From Gemmatimonadota bacterium (GTDB lineage Bacteria; Gemmatimonadota; Gemmatimonadetes; Gemmatimonadales; GWC2-71-9): a stretch of DNA of 64,000 nt. The notes under the pieces were generated by a model. That model was not told the DNA's origin and made no database searches. It saw only the letters and a program-made list of their open reading frames with translations. Position 1 is the stretch's first letter. Each line of letters opens with the position of its first letter. The DNA is taken from the NCBI GenBank assembly GCA_027294455.1, contig JAPULZ010000196.1, positions 1-64,000 of the forward strand. The letters run 5' to 3'. The position numbers and the translations under genes are program-made. Below, one piece after another: positions 8,662 to 18,020 of this stretch.

Positions 8662-9374
8662 AACTCCTCTGGTTGATCCCGTCTCGCGCTCACCGTATCG
8701 AGAATCATGATTTTCTGCCAGACCTTGCGGGAAAGCCCGGTGGTCAATCCCTCCACTTCATTGACGGCCTCCAGCACGACACGGTCGTCGAAGTGCTGTA
8801 CGTACAACGCGGCGACCTTGCTCGCCAGTGACAGCATCTCGCTCGAGTAGTTCAGGTACTTGGCAAGCTCGAAGCGGCTCAGGATCGGGCCGGCCAGGGT
8901 GGATCCGGCCGCGCCGGACAAGACGAGCTCGGGATCCTTGGTGAGCTGATGCATGTCGATGATGTGGGCGATGCTTCTGAGGTCCCGGATCGCCGACAGC
9001 GCCCGGCGCCGTTTGATGCGGCCCTCCAGGGTCACCAGGAAGAAGATGCCGATGCCGGCAAACCCGATGTCGTTCACCCCGGCTTCCAGCGTCTGGATGA
9101 AATCACCGAGGGTCTCGAACCCCGTGCTGAGGTTGAGCGTGGCCAGCAAGATGAACGGCAGGATGGCGAACACGACAATCACCACCCACACGGCGACGCG
9201 CAACGGACAAATCGGCTTCCCCAGATCGGACGCGCCCTGCACGGCCTCCTTGCCCACCGCCACCAGCTCCCGTCCCACGCCGGCGAGCCCCGATTCGGGG
9301 AACCGGTTGACGATCCGTTCCACCAGGCGCCCTGTGGTCTTGACGATCTCGGCAGGGTCGAGCTGGCGAAACAT
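8658..9374 (-). CDS. Hypothetical membrane protein
   Basis: A 238-residue protein not assigned to a family. The N-terminal 60 residues are soluble, two hydrophobic helices follow ('VAVWVVIVVFAILPFILLAT' and 'GFAGIGIFFLVTLEG'), and the C-terminal half is a helical cytoplasmic-looking domain ending 'RRDQPEEL'. It is first in the operon with the GNAT and DoxX genes. The ATG at 9374 is preceded by a GGGGC-GGT-GCCCC hairpin about 10-20 bases upstream. It may be a small membrane scaffold; no enzyme motif is visible. Confidence 0.7.
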   Translation of the reverse strand: MFRQLDPAEIVKTTGRLVERIVNRFPESGLAGVGRELVAVGKEAVQGASDLGKPICPLRVAVWVVIVVFAILPFILLATLNLSTGFETLGDFIQTLEAGVNDIGFAGIGIFFLVTLEGRIKRRRALSAIRDLRSIAHIIDMHQLTKDPELVLSGAAGSTLAGPILSRFELAKYLNYSSEMLSLASKVAALYVQHFDDRVVLEAVNEVEGLTTGLSRKVWQKIMILDTVSARRDQPEEL

Positions 9375-9464
9375 GGAGCCAAGTTACCGGGGCGGTGCCC
9401 CGATGCGAAACCCAGGGCCGTGCGTGCTGGGAGACCTGGCCCAGCGATGCGGGCGGGAAGGGGG

Positions 9465-12400
9465 CTATCGAAACGCCTGGTAGATCTCCTCCACGCGCTC
9501 TGCCGGCTCCCACGCGATGATTCCCAGCGCATCCTCGACGTATTGGACGGTGCGCATCCCGTTCAGGACGCAGGTGATCCCCGGGGTACTGGCCACGGTC
9601 CACAGCGCCTTGCGCGACAGGGTTTGGTCTCGACGATTCGGGGCGATGAGCGGATCGATCCGCGCTGAGACTGCTTCACTTCCCTTGCGGGCCGCGTTCG
9701 CCGCGGCGGCGCGCATGGCGTGCACCAATTTGTTGAGCTCGCCGAAATACCGGCTCCGCCACTCGGCCCATCGGCCGGCCACATCGTTCACGAGGGTCTC
9801 ATCGAGTGACGCTGCAATGCGTCCTACCGTGTAGCTCATCTGCCCCTCCACTTGGGCCCATTGCTCGAAACTCGGCCGCTGGGATTGTATGGTCGAGAGT
9901 TGGGCGGCCCAACCGAAGTACTGGTTCGGTGCCAGGCCGTCGGGAGGCGCATCGACGTGGGGGGCGATGGTGTTCCGGAACTCCTCTTCCAGCCGCGCCA
10001 CCCGATCGCGCTGTTCTTCCCACCCGTCGTCGGCGTCCACCACCGGCACGTCCGCCAACCGTAGCATGGTTCGCCCGGAAGAGGCATTCAGCGGGCGGTT
10101 GGCCAGCACGGCCAGTCGGGCCTCGCCCGCCGCGTCCAAAGCGGTCTGCGCCCGCCCGGGCCCGTTGTTCCTCTCGAACACGGCGCCGGACTCGTAGAGG
10201 TTGAGGGGAAGCTGAAGCACCTTGAAGAAGTGCTCGTCGCCGGCCACGCGCTGCGCCGCGTCGATCAGCCTGGAAACCGCCACCGCATCCACCGCGGTCG
10301 CAGGCGCCACAATCGTATTGGACGACACGCCGTACCAGCGAAGCCGACCGGCCGCCACCTGGCTTTCGAAAAACTCGAACGCGGCCGAGACGCGGCGGTA
10401 GAACTCATCACGCGCCTTTACGAGCGACTGGCCGCTGGCGGAGGCCATGGCCAGAAAATATTCCGGATTGTGCAGCAGGCACGCATCCAACGTGTCCAAC
10501 TCCAGCCGATCGAGCGAACGCTGGAACTGATCTTCCAGGAACTCGGGGTGGATGCAGTGCCACATTCCATCCCGAATCTTGACCATCTCGGCGAATGCCT
10601 TGCCGTCTTGTTCCCGTTGGGCGGCGAGCGCGTGGTTTCGTCCCTGCACATAGCCGATCTTGGAGATGACGATGACCTCGTCTCGAGACAGGTCGCCCCC
10701 TTCGATCAATTCCCGGAGCACGCTGCCGACGAGCCGTTCGCTGCCCCCGTCCATATAGGTGGCCGCCGTGTCGATGAGATTGGCCCCAGCCAAGAGCGCT
10801 CTCGTCAGCGCTTCGCGGTGCTCCGAAATCCCGTCAGTCACCCGATAGGTTCCGAATCCCACGAGGCTCGCGGTCAGTCGCGTGGTTCCAAACGCAGTGT
10901 ATCCCGTGGCAGCCAAGCGGGACGCGTACCGGGCCGTCCCCTTCTCGGTTGCGCATCCCTCGAGACGCGCGGAAATCATCCTGGCGGAGCCGTGGCCCGT
11001 GAGATTCTCGAGCATGTCCGCGGCCTCGGATGGATCGGTGACGGGCGCCTTACAAACGAAGTCGTGGCAGACGTACAGCGCGGCCCGTCCGCCGACCGAG
11101 GACTTGCCTCGCGTCAGGGGAAGATCGGCATGGCCATCATCCCTGCCGGGGTGGACGATGGACTGAATGGAGTTCGGCAAGAAGTGGCGGGCCACCTCGC
11201 GCCGAAGGGCCTCTAGGTCCGCCGATCCGGCCTCACCCACCAAAGCCAGCTCCACCGGACCCTCGAGCAAACGGTCGACCACCTGGAGACTCTTGGCGAA
11301 CCCGCGCGGGTGTCGTGCGATCATGCTGCCATACGCGCGAATGCCGCGGATAGCCGCCGCGCGAAAATCGTCGCGTCCCAAGTGATGTGCACAGCGCTCC
11401 AGTGCCGACGCCGCGACGGCATTGCCCGACGGCGTCGCCCCGTCGGCGCCCTCCCGGTGTCGCAGCAGGAGTTGCTCATGGTCCGACCCGGTATTGAAAA
11501 GCGACCCGCTGTCGGGATCGTGAAAATCGCGGACAACGATCTCGAGAAGGCGCTCCGCATGCCGCAGGTACCGTGCGTCGCCGGAGGTTTCATACAGATC
11601 CACCAGCGCCTCGCTCAGGAACGCATGGTCTTCGAGGTACGCGTTCAGATGGGCCTTGCCGCTTCGATAGGCGCGCAGCAACCGGCCGTCGTCCGTGGAG
11701 AGTGTCGTGAGCAGGAAGTCCGCCGCGCGCCGTGCGGTGTCGAGATAGCGCGTGTCGCCGAGCACGCGATGCCCGGTCGCAAACGCACGAATCATCATCC
11801 CGTTCCAGGCCGTGATGATCTTGTCGTCCAGTCCCGGTTTGACCCGCTGCAATCGCGCGTCGTAGACGGCGCGTCGAAGCTCGTCGAGCTGCTCTTGTAA
11901 CGAGTCCGGATCACGGTTGAATTGCTTCGCGACATCGCTCACCGTGCGCGGTGTGTTGGGGATGTTCTTCCCCTCCCAGTTCCCCGAGTCGGTGATGTCG
12001 TAGTAGGCGTTGAAAATCAACGCATCTTCCACTCCGATGACTGCCCCGATCTCTTCCGGCGTCCACACGAAGAACTTCCCCTCCTCCCCCTCGGAGTCGG
12101 CATCCGTCGCGGAGTAGAAGCCACCCTCCGGCGCCGTCATCTCCCGGATCACGTAGTCCAGGATCTCCGTCGCGATACGTCGATAGAACCAGTCGCCGGT
12201 GACCTGGTACGCCTCTATGTAGACCACGGCCAGCAGGGCATTGTCATAGAGCATTTTCTCGAAATGCGGCACGAGCCACTGGCGATCCGTCGAGTAGCGC
12301 GAAAAGCCGCCGCCGATCTGGTCGTACATCCCGCCACGTGCCATGGCGTCCAGGGTCTTGCGGGCCATCAGGAGAGCATGTTCATCGCCGAGTCGCCGAT

Positions 12401-13076
12401 GCAGGCCCAGGAGAAGAGAGATCGACGTCGCCGACGGGAACTTCGGCGCCGGCCCGAACCCGCCGAATGTGGCGTCGAACTCGGCCCCATACTGTTGTAA
12501 CGCCGTGCGGAGCACCTCCTCGCCCACGGAGAGCGTTGAGTCTTCCTGCCGGCGCTCTCGGAGCTGTTCGACGAAACGCACCGCGGCACTCTTCATGTCG
12601 TCGCGGTCTTGCTCCCAGGCGTCGGCGATGTGCTTCAGCAGAGTGGGAAAACCGGGACGGCCGGGCGTGTCTTCGGGTGGGAAGTATGTCCCGGCGAAGA
12701 TCGGTTCGAGGTCGGGCGTGAGGAACACCGTCATGGGCCACCCGCCTTGGCCCTGGTTCATCGCCAGCGTCGCGGCCATGTAGATGTCGTCGATGTCCGG
12801 CCGCTCCTCGCGGTCGACCTTGATGTTCACGAAGTGTTGGTTCATCACCGCGGCGATCGACTCGTTCTCGAACGACTCCCGTTCCATGACGTGGCACCAG
12901 TGACACGCGGAGTAACCGATGGAGAGCAGAATGACACGATCGTCGCTCCGGGCTTTCTCGAGGGCCTCCGGACCCCAGGGATACCAATCGACGGGGTTGT
13001 GGGCGTGTTGCAGGAGATACGGGCTCGTTTCATTCACGAGCGAATTTGTGTGCTTGGGCGGGGCAGTGTCGGTCAT
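9465..13076 (-). CDS. YyaL/SPATA20-like protein fused to aldo/keto reductase
   Basis: A 1203-residue two-part protein. Residues 1-690 are a complete YyaL/SPATA20 (DUF255) protein: thioredoxin-like domain with 'CHWCHVME' (C58, C61), then an alpha/alpha-barrel resembling sugar epimerases ('[11 protein letters not shown]', '[12 protein letters not shown]', '[18 protein letters not shown]'). From about 720 an aldo/keto reductase begins ('[13 protein letters not shown]') with D769 and Y774 in 'NLIDTAATY', lysine in 'VISKIGY' and histidine in 'CLLHNPEY', the expected tetrad. The AKR part, about 480 residues, is longer than the usual 300. No Met or frame break lies at the junction, so it is a true in-frame fusion in this sequence. 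The function of YyaL is not settled; a redox link between thioredoxin-like and NAD(P)H-dependent halves is inference. The gene is monocistronic. Confidence 0.88.
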   Translation of the reverse strand: MTDTAPPKHTNSLVNETSPYLLQHAHNPVDWYPWGPEALEKARSDDRVILLSIGYSACHWCHVMERESFENESIAAVMNQHFVNIKVDREERPDIDDIYMAATLAMNQGQGGWPMTVFLTPDLEPIFAGTYFPPEDTPGRPGFPTLLKHIADAWEQDRDDMKSAAVRFVEQLRERRQEDSTLSVGEEVLRTALQQYGAEFDATFGGFGPAPKFPSATSISLLLGLHRRLGDEHALLMARKTLDAMARGGMYDQIGGGFSRYSTDRQWLVPHFEKMLYDNALLAVVYIEAYQVTGDWFYRRIATEILDYVIREMTAPEGGFYSATDADSEGEEGKFFVWTPEEIGAVIGVEDALIFNAYYDITDSGNWEGKNIPNTPRTVSDVAKQFNRDPDSLQEQLDELRRAVYDARLQRVKPGLDDKIITAWNGMMIRAFATGHRVLGDTRYLDTARRAADFLLTTLSTDDGRLLRAYRSGKAHLNAYLEDHAFLSEALVDLYETSGDARYLRHAERLLEIVVRDFHDPDSGSLFNTGSDHEQLLLRHREGADGATPSGNAVAASALERCAHHLGRDDFRAAAIRGIRAYGSMIARHPRGFAKSLQVVDRLLEGPVELALVGEAGSADLEALRREVARHFLPNSIQSIVHPGRDDGHADLPLTRGKSSVGGRAALYVCHDFVCKAPVTDPSEAADMLENLTGHGSARMISARLEGCATEKGTARYASRLAATGYTAFGTTRLTASLVGFGTYRVTDGISEHREALTRALLAGANLIDTAATYMDGGSERLVGSVLRELIEGGDLSRDEVIVISKIGYVQGRNHALAAQREQDGKAFAEMVKIRDGMWHCIHPEFLEDQFQRSLDRLELDTLDACLLHNPEYFLAMASASGQSLVKARDEFYRRVSAAFEFFESQVAAGRLRWYGVSSNTIVAPATAVDAVAVSRLIDAAQRVAGDEHFFKVLQLPLNLYESGAVFERNNGPGRAQTALDAAGEARLAVLANRPLNASSGRTMLRLADVPVVDADDGWEEQRDRVARLEEEFRNTIAPHVDAPPDGLAPNQYFGWAAQLSTIQSQRPSFEQWAQVEGQMSYTVGRIAASLDETLVNDVAGRWAEWRSRYFGELNKLVHAMRAAAANAARKGSEAVSARIDPLIAPNRRDQTLSRKALWTVASTPGITCVLNGMRTVQYVEDALGIIAWEPAERVEEIYQAFR

Positions 13077-13133
13077 TGGATTCTAGATTCTGGATTCGTG
13101 ATTCGAGATCGCAGATTGGATGGTTCATTTGTA

Positions 13134-13222
13134 GGGGCGAGGCATCCCTCGCCCCTGCGCCGTCGCGCGAGTGGGGGCGGCTAGATTCCCGAAGCTGTAG
13201 GGGCGACGCGGTGAGTCGCCCC
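13134..13222. repeat. Two GGGGCGA-type intergenic inverted repeats
   Basis: Two palindromic units lie between the YyaL-AKR and ADOP genes. Unit 1 (13134-13155) is GGGGCGAGG-CATC-CCTCGCCCC; unit 2 (13200-13222) is GGGGCGAC, a 7-base loop, then GTCGCCCC. Both follow GTA or TAG, and the region also has repeated 'gattc(t)aga' words at 13080-13115. They resemble dispersed REP-like elements found in many high-GC genomes. They could also work as a transcription barrier. Confidence 0.55.
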
Positions 13223-13277
13223 CATATTTTCGGCAGCCTACTGGGAATCTAGCATCGCGCCCGGGGTACTGCGCGCG

Positions 13278-15977
13278 TCAGTCCTGACGCAACGCGATAA
13301 TGGGCGCGACCTTGGCGGCCCGGCGCGCCGGCACGAGGGTGGCCACGAGTGCGACCAAGAGCAACACACCCGTGACGCGGCCGAACGTCATCGGATCGGC
13401 CGGATCGACGCCGAACAGGAGACTGCCCATCAGCCGCGTGAGCCCGAGCGCCGCCACGAGGCCCACGCCCGCTCCGAGCACGGCCAGCATGAAGCCCCGG
13501 CCCAGTACCAGCTTCAAGACATCGCCGGAGCGGGCCCCGAGCGCCATCCGGATGCCGATTTCGCCGGTGCGTTGACTGACGACGTACGAAATGACGCTGT
13601 AGATGCCCACACCGGCCAGCAGGAGCGCGGCGAAGGCGAAAGCACCGACCAGGTTCGTCAGGAAGCGTTCCCGTGAAAGGCGGTCGAGGACCATGTTGTC
13701 CATCGATGACAGACGACCGACCTCCATGTCGCCGTCGATGGCCAGCACCGTGCGCCGAACAGCGGCCATCGTCTCGGGTGTTTCGTGCTCCACGCGCGCC
13801 ACGAGCGCCGAGGTCCGCCACGGATGCACGTCCTGGGGGAGATACACGATGGGCACGTTGCGGCCGTCGGCCAGGCGGAGGCGCACGTTCCCCACGACGC
13901 CGACGACACTACCGGCGATAGGTTCTCCATAGTCTGGCGCGTCCGGATTTTGCTTGAAGATGGTGAGCGGCTGGCCGAGCGGATCGTTTTCGGGCCACAA
14001 CAGATCCGCCAACCGCTGATTCACGATGAGGGCGGGGCTCGACGGATACATGTCCCCCGCCTGGAAATCGCGCCCGCGAACCACCGGGATCTCCATGGTG
14101 GCAAAGTAGTCGAGCGAGGCGGGCCGAAACACGGCCCACAGCTCGCTCGTGTCCGTGCGTCCGGGAATCTCCAGCGGTGTGGGAATCCACCCACCCACCA
14201 GCGGCTGATGACTGACCACCGCGGCGGAGGACACGCCCGGGAGACCCCCGACGGCGTCCCGCATTCGGTCGTACAGGTTCGAGCGCCGCGTCGCATCGTC
14301 GTATCGCGAGCGCGGCGGGTCGATTTGCAAGACGAGGAGGTGATCGCGGTTAAAGCCTCCGTCCACCCTGCGCAACTGTTGGAAACTTTCGAGCAGCAGG
14401 CCGGCGCCGATGAGCAACAAGGATGCGATCGCGATCTGCGAGACGATGAAGCCCGAGCGCAACCGTTCCCGCCGGCGGCCGGCGGACCCGTGGATTCCGT
14501 CCTTGAGCGCGGTGGCGAGGTCGGAACACACGGCTTGCATCGCGGGGACGAGACCGAACAGTAGGGTAGTGACCACCGTGACGCCGGCGGTGAAGGCCAA
14601 CACGGTGAGGTCGAGCCGGATTTCGAAGGCCCGAGGCAGGTTGCCGGGGGGAGACGCCGCCAGATACGCGATCCCCACCCGCGCCAACACGAACCCCAGG
14701 ATCGCCCCGATCGCCGCCAGGACCAAGCTCTCCGTCAATAGCTGGCGCACGAGACGAGTCGTACCCGCGCCCAACGCACCGCGGACCGCGAACTCGCGCG
14801 TCCGGCCGATGACACGAGCCAACACCAGGTTCGCCACATTGGCGCACGCTATGAGCAGCACCATGCCCACGGCGGCCATCAACACGAGCAAACCGGGCCG
14901 CACGTCTCCGAGAATCCGGTCGCGCAGCAGCGTCATTTGAATTCCCGTGTCGGTGTTCGATGCCGGATACGCGGCCGCGAGCCGCGTTGCAATGGCGTCC
15001 AGCTGCGCTTGCGCCTGTGGCATGCGGACACCGGGGTTCAGTCGGGCGATCACGCGGTTGTCCGCCCGATAGTCCCGGTTCAGCACACCTTGTTCGCTGG
15101 AGAGATGCGCGGCAAACGGCGTCCATCCGTCGGCCCACTCGGTGAGGTACCCGAAGCTGCTGTCCATCACGCCAACGACTGTGTAGGCACCGTTTTCGAA
15201 ATCCAGTGTCTCGCCGATGACCGCGGGGTCGGCGCCGAACCGGCGGACCCAGTGGCCGTATGCGAGCACCATCGCGTGCGCGGCGCCGGGTTGCTCCTCC
15301 TCGGGAACGAACGTGCGCCCCAACGCCGTGCGGCCTTGCAGCACAGAGAAGAAGTCTTCGGTGACCAACGCGGCGACGAGACGCTCGGCGCCCTCGGGGG
15401 TCTTCCGCTGGAGCACGCGAGCCCGCGCAAACGCCATCTCCTCGAAGCCATCGGCCTGGTCGCGCCAATCCACGAAGTTCGGATAGGACGGGACACCGAA
15501 CATTACAGCCCGGCGGGTTTCCCAGAGCGTCACCAGCCGGTCGGGCTCCTCGTACCCGAGGGGGCGCAACAACACGCTGTTGACGATGGTGAAGATCGCG
15601 GTGTTGGCCCCGATCCCGAGCGCAAGGGTCAGCACCGTGACGAGGGTGAACCCCGGATTTCGGCCGAGCGTGCGGAACGCAAACTCGAGATCCAGGCGCG
15701 CGCCGAACAAGACGCCGGACTTGCGTTTCGCCGGCGGCGGCGGCGCGTGTCCCGGTGCCGTTGTAAGGCGGAACCGGAGCCCGGTCGCGGCCACACTGAC
15801 CAGTTCGCGCAGCAAGAACACCGGCACTCTGGCCCACGCCACGTCACGCCGCCGCTCGGCAAACGTCTGAAGCATGCCGGTGCCGTAGGCGGCGCGAAAG
15901 GCGGCCGGATAACACCGGAGCGCCAGCCGGTACAGTCCCTGGGAGAGCGCTCGGAATCGCGGCGATTCCACGGTCAA
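13278..15977 (-). CDS. ADOP/MacB-like ABC transporter permease
   Basis: A second ADOP permease of 899 residues. It has the N-terminal extension ('LALRCYPAAFRAAYG', up to residue 100), TM1 'VLTLALGIGANTAIFTIVNS', a MacB periplasmic domain, an FtsX block 'LLIACANVANLVLARVIGRT', a second periplasmic domain and a final FtsX block ending 'ARRAAKVAPIIALRQD'. Its TTG start overlaps the PadR stop (TTGA at 15974-15977); GTG 15971 is an alternative. The two ADOP proteins of this window share architecture but differ clearly in sequence, especially at the N-terminus, so they are not a recent duplication. The substrate is unknown. Confidence 0.9.
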   Translation of the reverse strand: MTVESPRFRALSQGLYRLALRCYPAAFRAAYGTGMLQTFAERRRDVAWARVPVFLLRELVSVAATGLRFRLTTAPGHAPPPPAKRKSGVLFGARLDLEFAFRTLGRNPGFTLVTVLTLALGIGANTAIFTIVNSVLLRPLGYEEPDRLVTLWETRRAVMFGVPSYPNFVDWRDQADGFEEMAFARARVLQRKTPEGAERLVAALVTEDFFSVLQGRTALGRTFVPEEEQPGAAHAMVLAYGHWVRRFGADPAVIGETLDFENGAYTVVGVMDSSFGYLTEWADGWTPFAAHLSSEQGVLNRDYRADNRVIARLNPGVRMPQAQAQLDAIATRLAAAYPASNTDTGIQMTLLRDRILGDVRPGLLVLMAAVGMVLLIACANVANLVLARVIGRTREFAVRGALGAGTTRLVRQLLTESLVLAAIGAILGFVLARVGIAYLAASPPGNLPRAFEIRLDLTVLAFTAGVTVVTTLLFGLVPAMQAVCSDLATALKDGIHGSAGRRRERLRSGFIVSQIAIASLLLIGAGLLLESFQQLRRVDGGFNRDHLLVLQIDPPRSRYDDATRRSNLYDRMRDAVGGLPGVSSAAVVSHQPLVGGWIPTPLEIPGRTDTSELWAVFRPASLDYFATMEIPVVRGRDFQAGDMYPSSPALIVNQRLADLLWPENDPLGQPLTIFKQNPDAPDYGEPIAGSVVGVVGNVRLRLADGRNVPIVYLPQDVHPWRTSALVARVEHETPETMAAVRRTVLAIDGDMEVGRLSSMDNMVLDRLSRERFLTNLVGAFAFAALLLAGVGIYSVISYVVSQRTGEIGIRMALGARSGDVLKLVLGRGFMLAVLGAGVGLVAALGLTRLMGSLLFGVDPADPMTFGRVTGVLLLVALVATLVPARRAAKVAPIIALRQD

Positions 15978-16318
15978 GCCTCCGGCATGAGCTGTTTGGC
16001 CCGGGCGGCGCGAATGAGCTCTTGCAACCGCGCCCCTTCGAGCGCCGCGACCCGCTTGCCAAAGGTCGTGAGCCGGAAGTACTGCCGACGCGCGTCACCG
16101 CCCGCCGGCCCAGCGGTCTCGTCGATCAGGCCATCGTCGGCGAGCCGGCGAAGAGCCTGGTAGAGACTCCCGGTCGCGGGGTTCAACCGGCCGTGGGAGC
16201 GAGCCTCCACGTCCTTGCCGATGGCGTAGCCGTGTGACTTACCGTCGCCCAGCGCGAGCAGAATGTGGAACGAGAGATTTGTGATTGGAAGCAGGGCGTG
16301 CGGGTCGGGTCGGGGCAT
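15974..16318 (-). CDS. PadR family transcriptional regulator
   Basis: A 114-residue winged-helix repressor: 'ITNLSFHILLALGDGKSHGY', recognition helix 'NPATGSLYQALRRLADDGLI', wing 'DARRQYFRLTTFG'. It is coupled to the ADOP gene through a TTGA overlap and preceded by strong inverted repeats at 16332-16362, the presumed autoregulatory operator. It is only distantly similar to the PadR at 4711, and the operators differ too, so the two modules probably respond to different signals. Confidence 0.92.
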   Translation of the reverse strand: MPRPDPHALLPITNLSFHILLALGDGKSHGYAIGKDVEARSHGRLNPATGSLYQALRRLADDGLIDETAGPAGGDARRQYFRLTTFGKRVAALEGARLQELIRAARAKQLMPEA

Positions 16319-16331
16319 CGGGCTGTCCTGT

Positions 16332-16362
16332 TGTCACTAGAGTGATTGCCACTATAGTGACA
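16332..16362. promoter_or_regulatory. Nested inverted repeats, probable PadR operator
   Basis: TGTCACTA (16332-16339) and TAGTGACA (16355-16362) form an 8-bp inverted repeat with a 15-base spacer. Each arm also sits in its own small palindrome: TCACT-AG-AGTGA at 16334-16345 and CACTATAGTG at 16350-16359. The block begins 13 bases upstream of the PadR ATG, suiting an autorepressor binding as two dimers. The assignment is positional. Confidence 0.6.
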
Positions 16363-16425
16363 GCAAAACTACAACTTCGAGTCAGGGCTGGCAAGGTTGG
16401 GGTTTTAGAATCGGCGCGCTTTCAC

Positions 16426-17601
16426 TCAAAAGTAGGTCGCAATCGAGAACAAGAGCGCGCCATGATCCGCGGGGTTGTTGAACCGGTCCCGTGAGGTTCC
16501 GCGCACATAGTTGAATTTGAAGACGGTGTCCTGGGTGGGGCGAAAGTTTGCGCCCAGTGTGACCTGTCGAGTGTTGTCGCCGGGGAGGTCGGCATCGAGA
16601 TCGATCAGGTCGAGACGTATTCCCGCCGAGAAGAACGAGGCCGGCATCGTCTCGATCCAACCACGCCCGAAGTCGCGCAGGATTTCGAAATAGAAGCCGT
16701 GCTGCTTCGAGGCATACACTCCCGTCAAGTCTTCGGAGATGTCGATCCCAATCAGCGCCCCCTCGCCGGTCATGCGAAATCCGCTGAACACGGCCTCGAG
16801 ATCGACGGCGGCCATGGTGAGGTCCCGCCGCTGGTCGACCGCCAGGCCCTCCTCGTTGAAGACATTGTAGGCGCCGTGGTGCGCCGAGAGGCCAATCGCG
16901 AGATTGAGGCTCGGGCTCCACGCCACCCGGCCCACGATCGCGGGAACGTTGTTGTTGTCTTCGAAGTTGCCCCGGCCCAGAGGAACACGCGTGCCGTCCG
17001 GGGAATCATCGACGAGGCCGTCGTGGAATCCGTTGACCGCGTACACCTCGTATGTGATGCGCCCGCTGCCCTGCAACGGCACGGTGCCCAGCACGCCCAG
17101 CCCCGGTTCGGACAGCGCGGTCCCGAGGAGTTCCCTGGACACCAGCGGCCGGTCGGTAAACTCGTTCATCGGGCTGTCGTGAGCCAGGTTGAACCGGCCG
17201 ATGGGTGAGAGCAGCATCCCGCCGCGCACCGTGAACGACGGTGCGATGCGGAAGTCGATCGCGGCGAACTCCACCGTGATTTCCTGGCCGCCATCCTCGA
17301 ACTCGATCTCGGCGCTGATGCGAATGAAATCGCTCACCTCGGTGGCCGTGAACAGATTCCAGCGCTTAAGCTCAAAACCGCGCTCTTCCGTGAGGCCGTC
17401 AACCCGCTCCCACCGGGCATGCATTTCCGCGTAGCCGCCGATGGCGGTGCGACCCAGCAACGTGGTGAGATACGGCCGGTCGTACACACCGCCGCGCACG
17501 AAGGGACGCTCCGGCAGCGTGTCCTGCACCTGGGCACTGCCCGCCACCGGAACGCCCGACAGCAGGGTCAAGAAAAGGAGTCCGAGAACGAAGATTTTCA
17601 T
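16426..17601 (-). CDS. Outer-membrane porin (OprO/OprP-like beta-barrel)
   Basis: A 391-residue outer-membrane protein: Sec signal ('MKIFVLGLLFLTLLSGVPVAG', cleaved near 'GSAQ'), alternating beta-strands throughout, and a C-terminal aromatic end ('FSIATYF') that serves as the BAM signal. Strand patterns such as 'IGGYAEMHARWE', 'IRISAEIEFEDGG' and 'LGANFRPTQDTVFKFNYVRG' resemble phosphate-selective porin-like proteins and cytochrome-associated barrels. The ATG at 17601 overlaps the Rieske stop (ATGA), so it is co-translated with a Rieske protein and a di-haem cytochrome. That context suggests a channel tied to periplasmic redox chemistry rather than a general porin. The permeant is unknown. 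Confidence 0.82.
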   Translation of the reverse strand: MKIFVLGLLFLTLLSGVPVAGSAQVQDTLPERPFVRGGVYDRPYLTTLLGRTAIGGYAEMHARWERVDGLTEERGFELKRWNLFTATEVSDFIRISAEIEFEDGGQEITVEFAAIDFRIAPSFTVRGGMLLSPIGRFNLAHDSPMNEFTDRPLVSRELLGTALSEPGLGVLGTVPLQGSGRITYEVYAVNGFHDGLVDDSPDGTRVPLGRGNFEDNNNVPAIVGRVAWSPSLNLAIGLSAHHGAYNVFNEEGLAVDQRRDLTMAAVDLEAVFSGFRMTGEGALIGIDISEDLTGVYASKQHGFYFEILRDFGRGWIETMPASFFSAGIRLDLIDLDADLPGDNTRQVTLGANFRPTQDTVFKFNYVRGTSRDRFNNPADHGALLFSIATYF

Positions 17602-18014
17602 GAGCGGGGGCCTTGCAAGGAAATCGTCAACACGCCGTCGGACGACAGCGTTGCGGGAAACCGATCGAGCGGGGCCTCGGTTGGGCCGCGCAGCACACCC
17701 CCGTCGCGGGCGTACATCGATCCGTGACAAGGACACAGCAGCCGCGGTCCGTCGATATCGACCGTGCAACCGAGGTGCTTGCAAATGGGCGAAACAACGG
17801 CGTACTCGTTCGAGTCCAGCGCCAACACGTACAACACCCTGTTCGAGTCGGCCGGCTGAATCTTGAGGTAACCGCCCGGACGGTCGAGGTTCGGATGATT
17901 GCGGACCCGCAACCGTACCGTCCCATCGACCGGTATGACGGTCGTGGTCATCAGCGATGCGCATGCACCGAGCCACCCCGAGGCGGCGACGCCGACGAAT
18001 TCGCGTCGATCCAT
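17598..18014 (-). CDS. Rieske [2Fe-2S] protein, exported
   Basis: A small Rieske protein of 138 residues. Box 1 'CKHLGC' (C78, H80) and box 2 'CPCHGS' (C94, H97) give the four cluster ligands, with C83 and C96 placed for the disulfide typical of high-potential bc1/b6f-type Rieske centres. The N-terminus 'MDRREFVGVAASGWLGACAS' has an RR motif and hydrophobic stretch, suggesting Tat export, possibly as a lipoprotein at C18. There is no cytochrome b gene nearby, so it is not part of an obvious bc complex; its partners are likely the di-haem cytochrome upstream and the porin downstream. Confidence 0.88.
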   Translation of the reverse strand: MDRREFVGVAASGWLGACASLMTTTVIPVDGTVRLRVRNHPNLDRPGGYLKIQPADSNRVLYVLALDSNEYAVVSPICKHLGCTVDIDGPRLLCPCHGSMYARDGGVLRGPTEAPLDRFPATLSSDGVLTISLQGPRS

Positions 18015-18020
18015 GACCGC

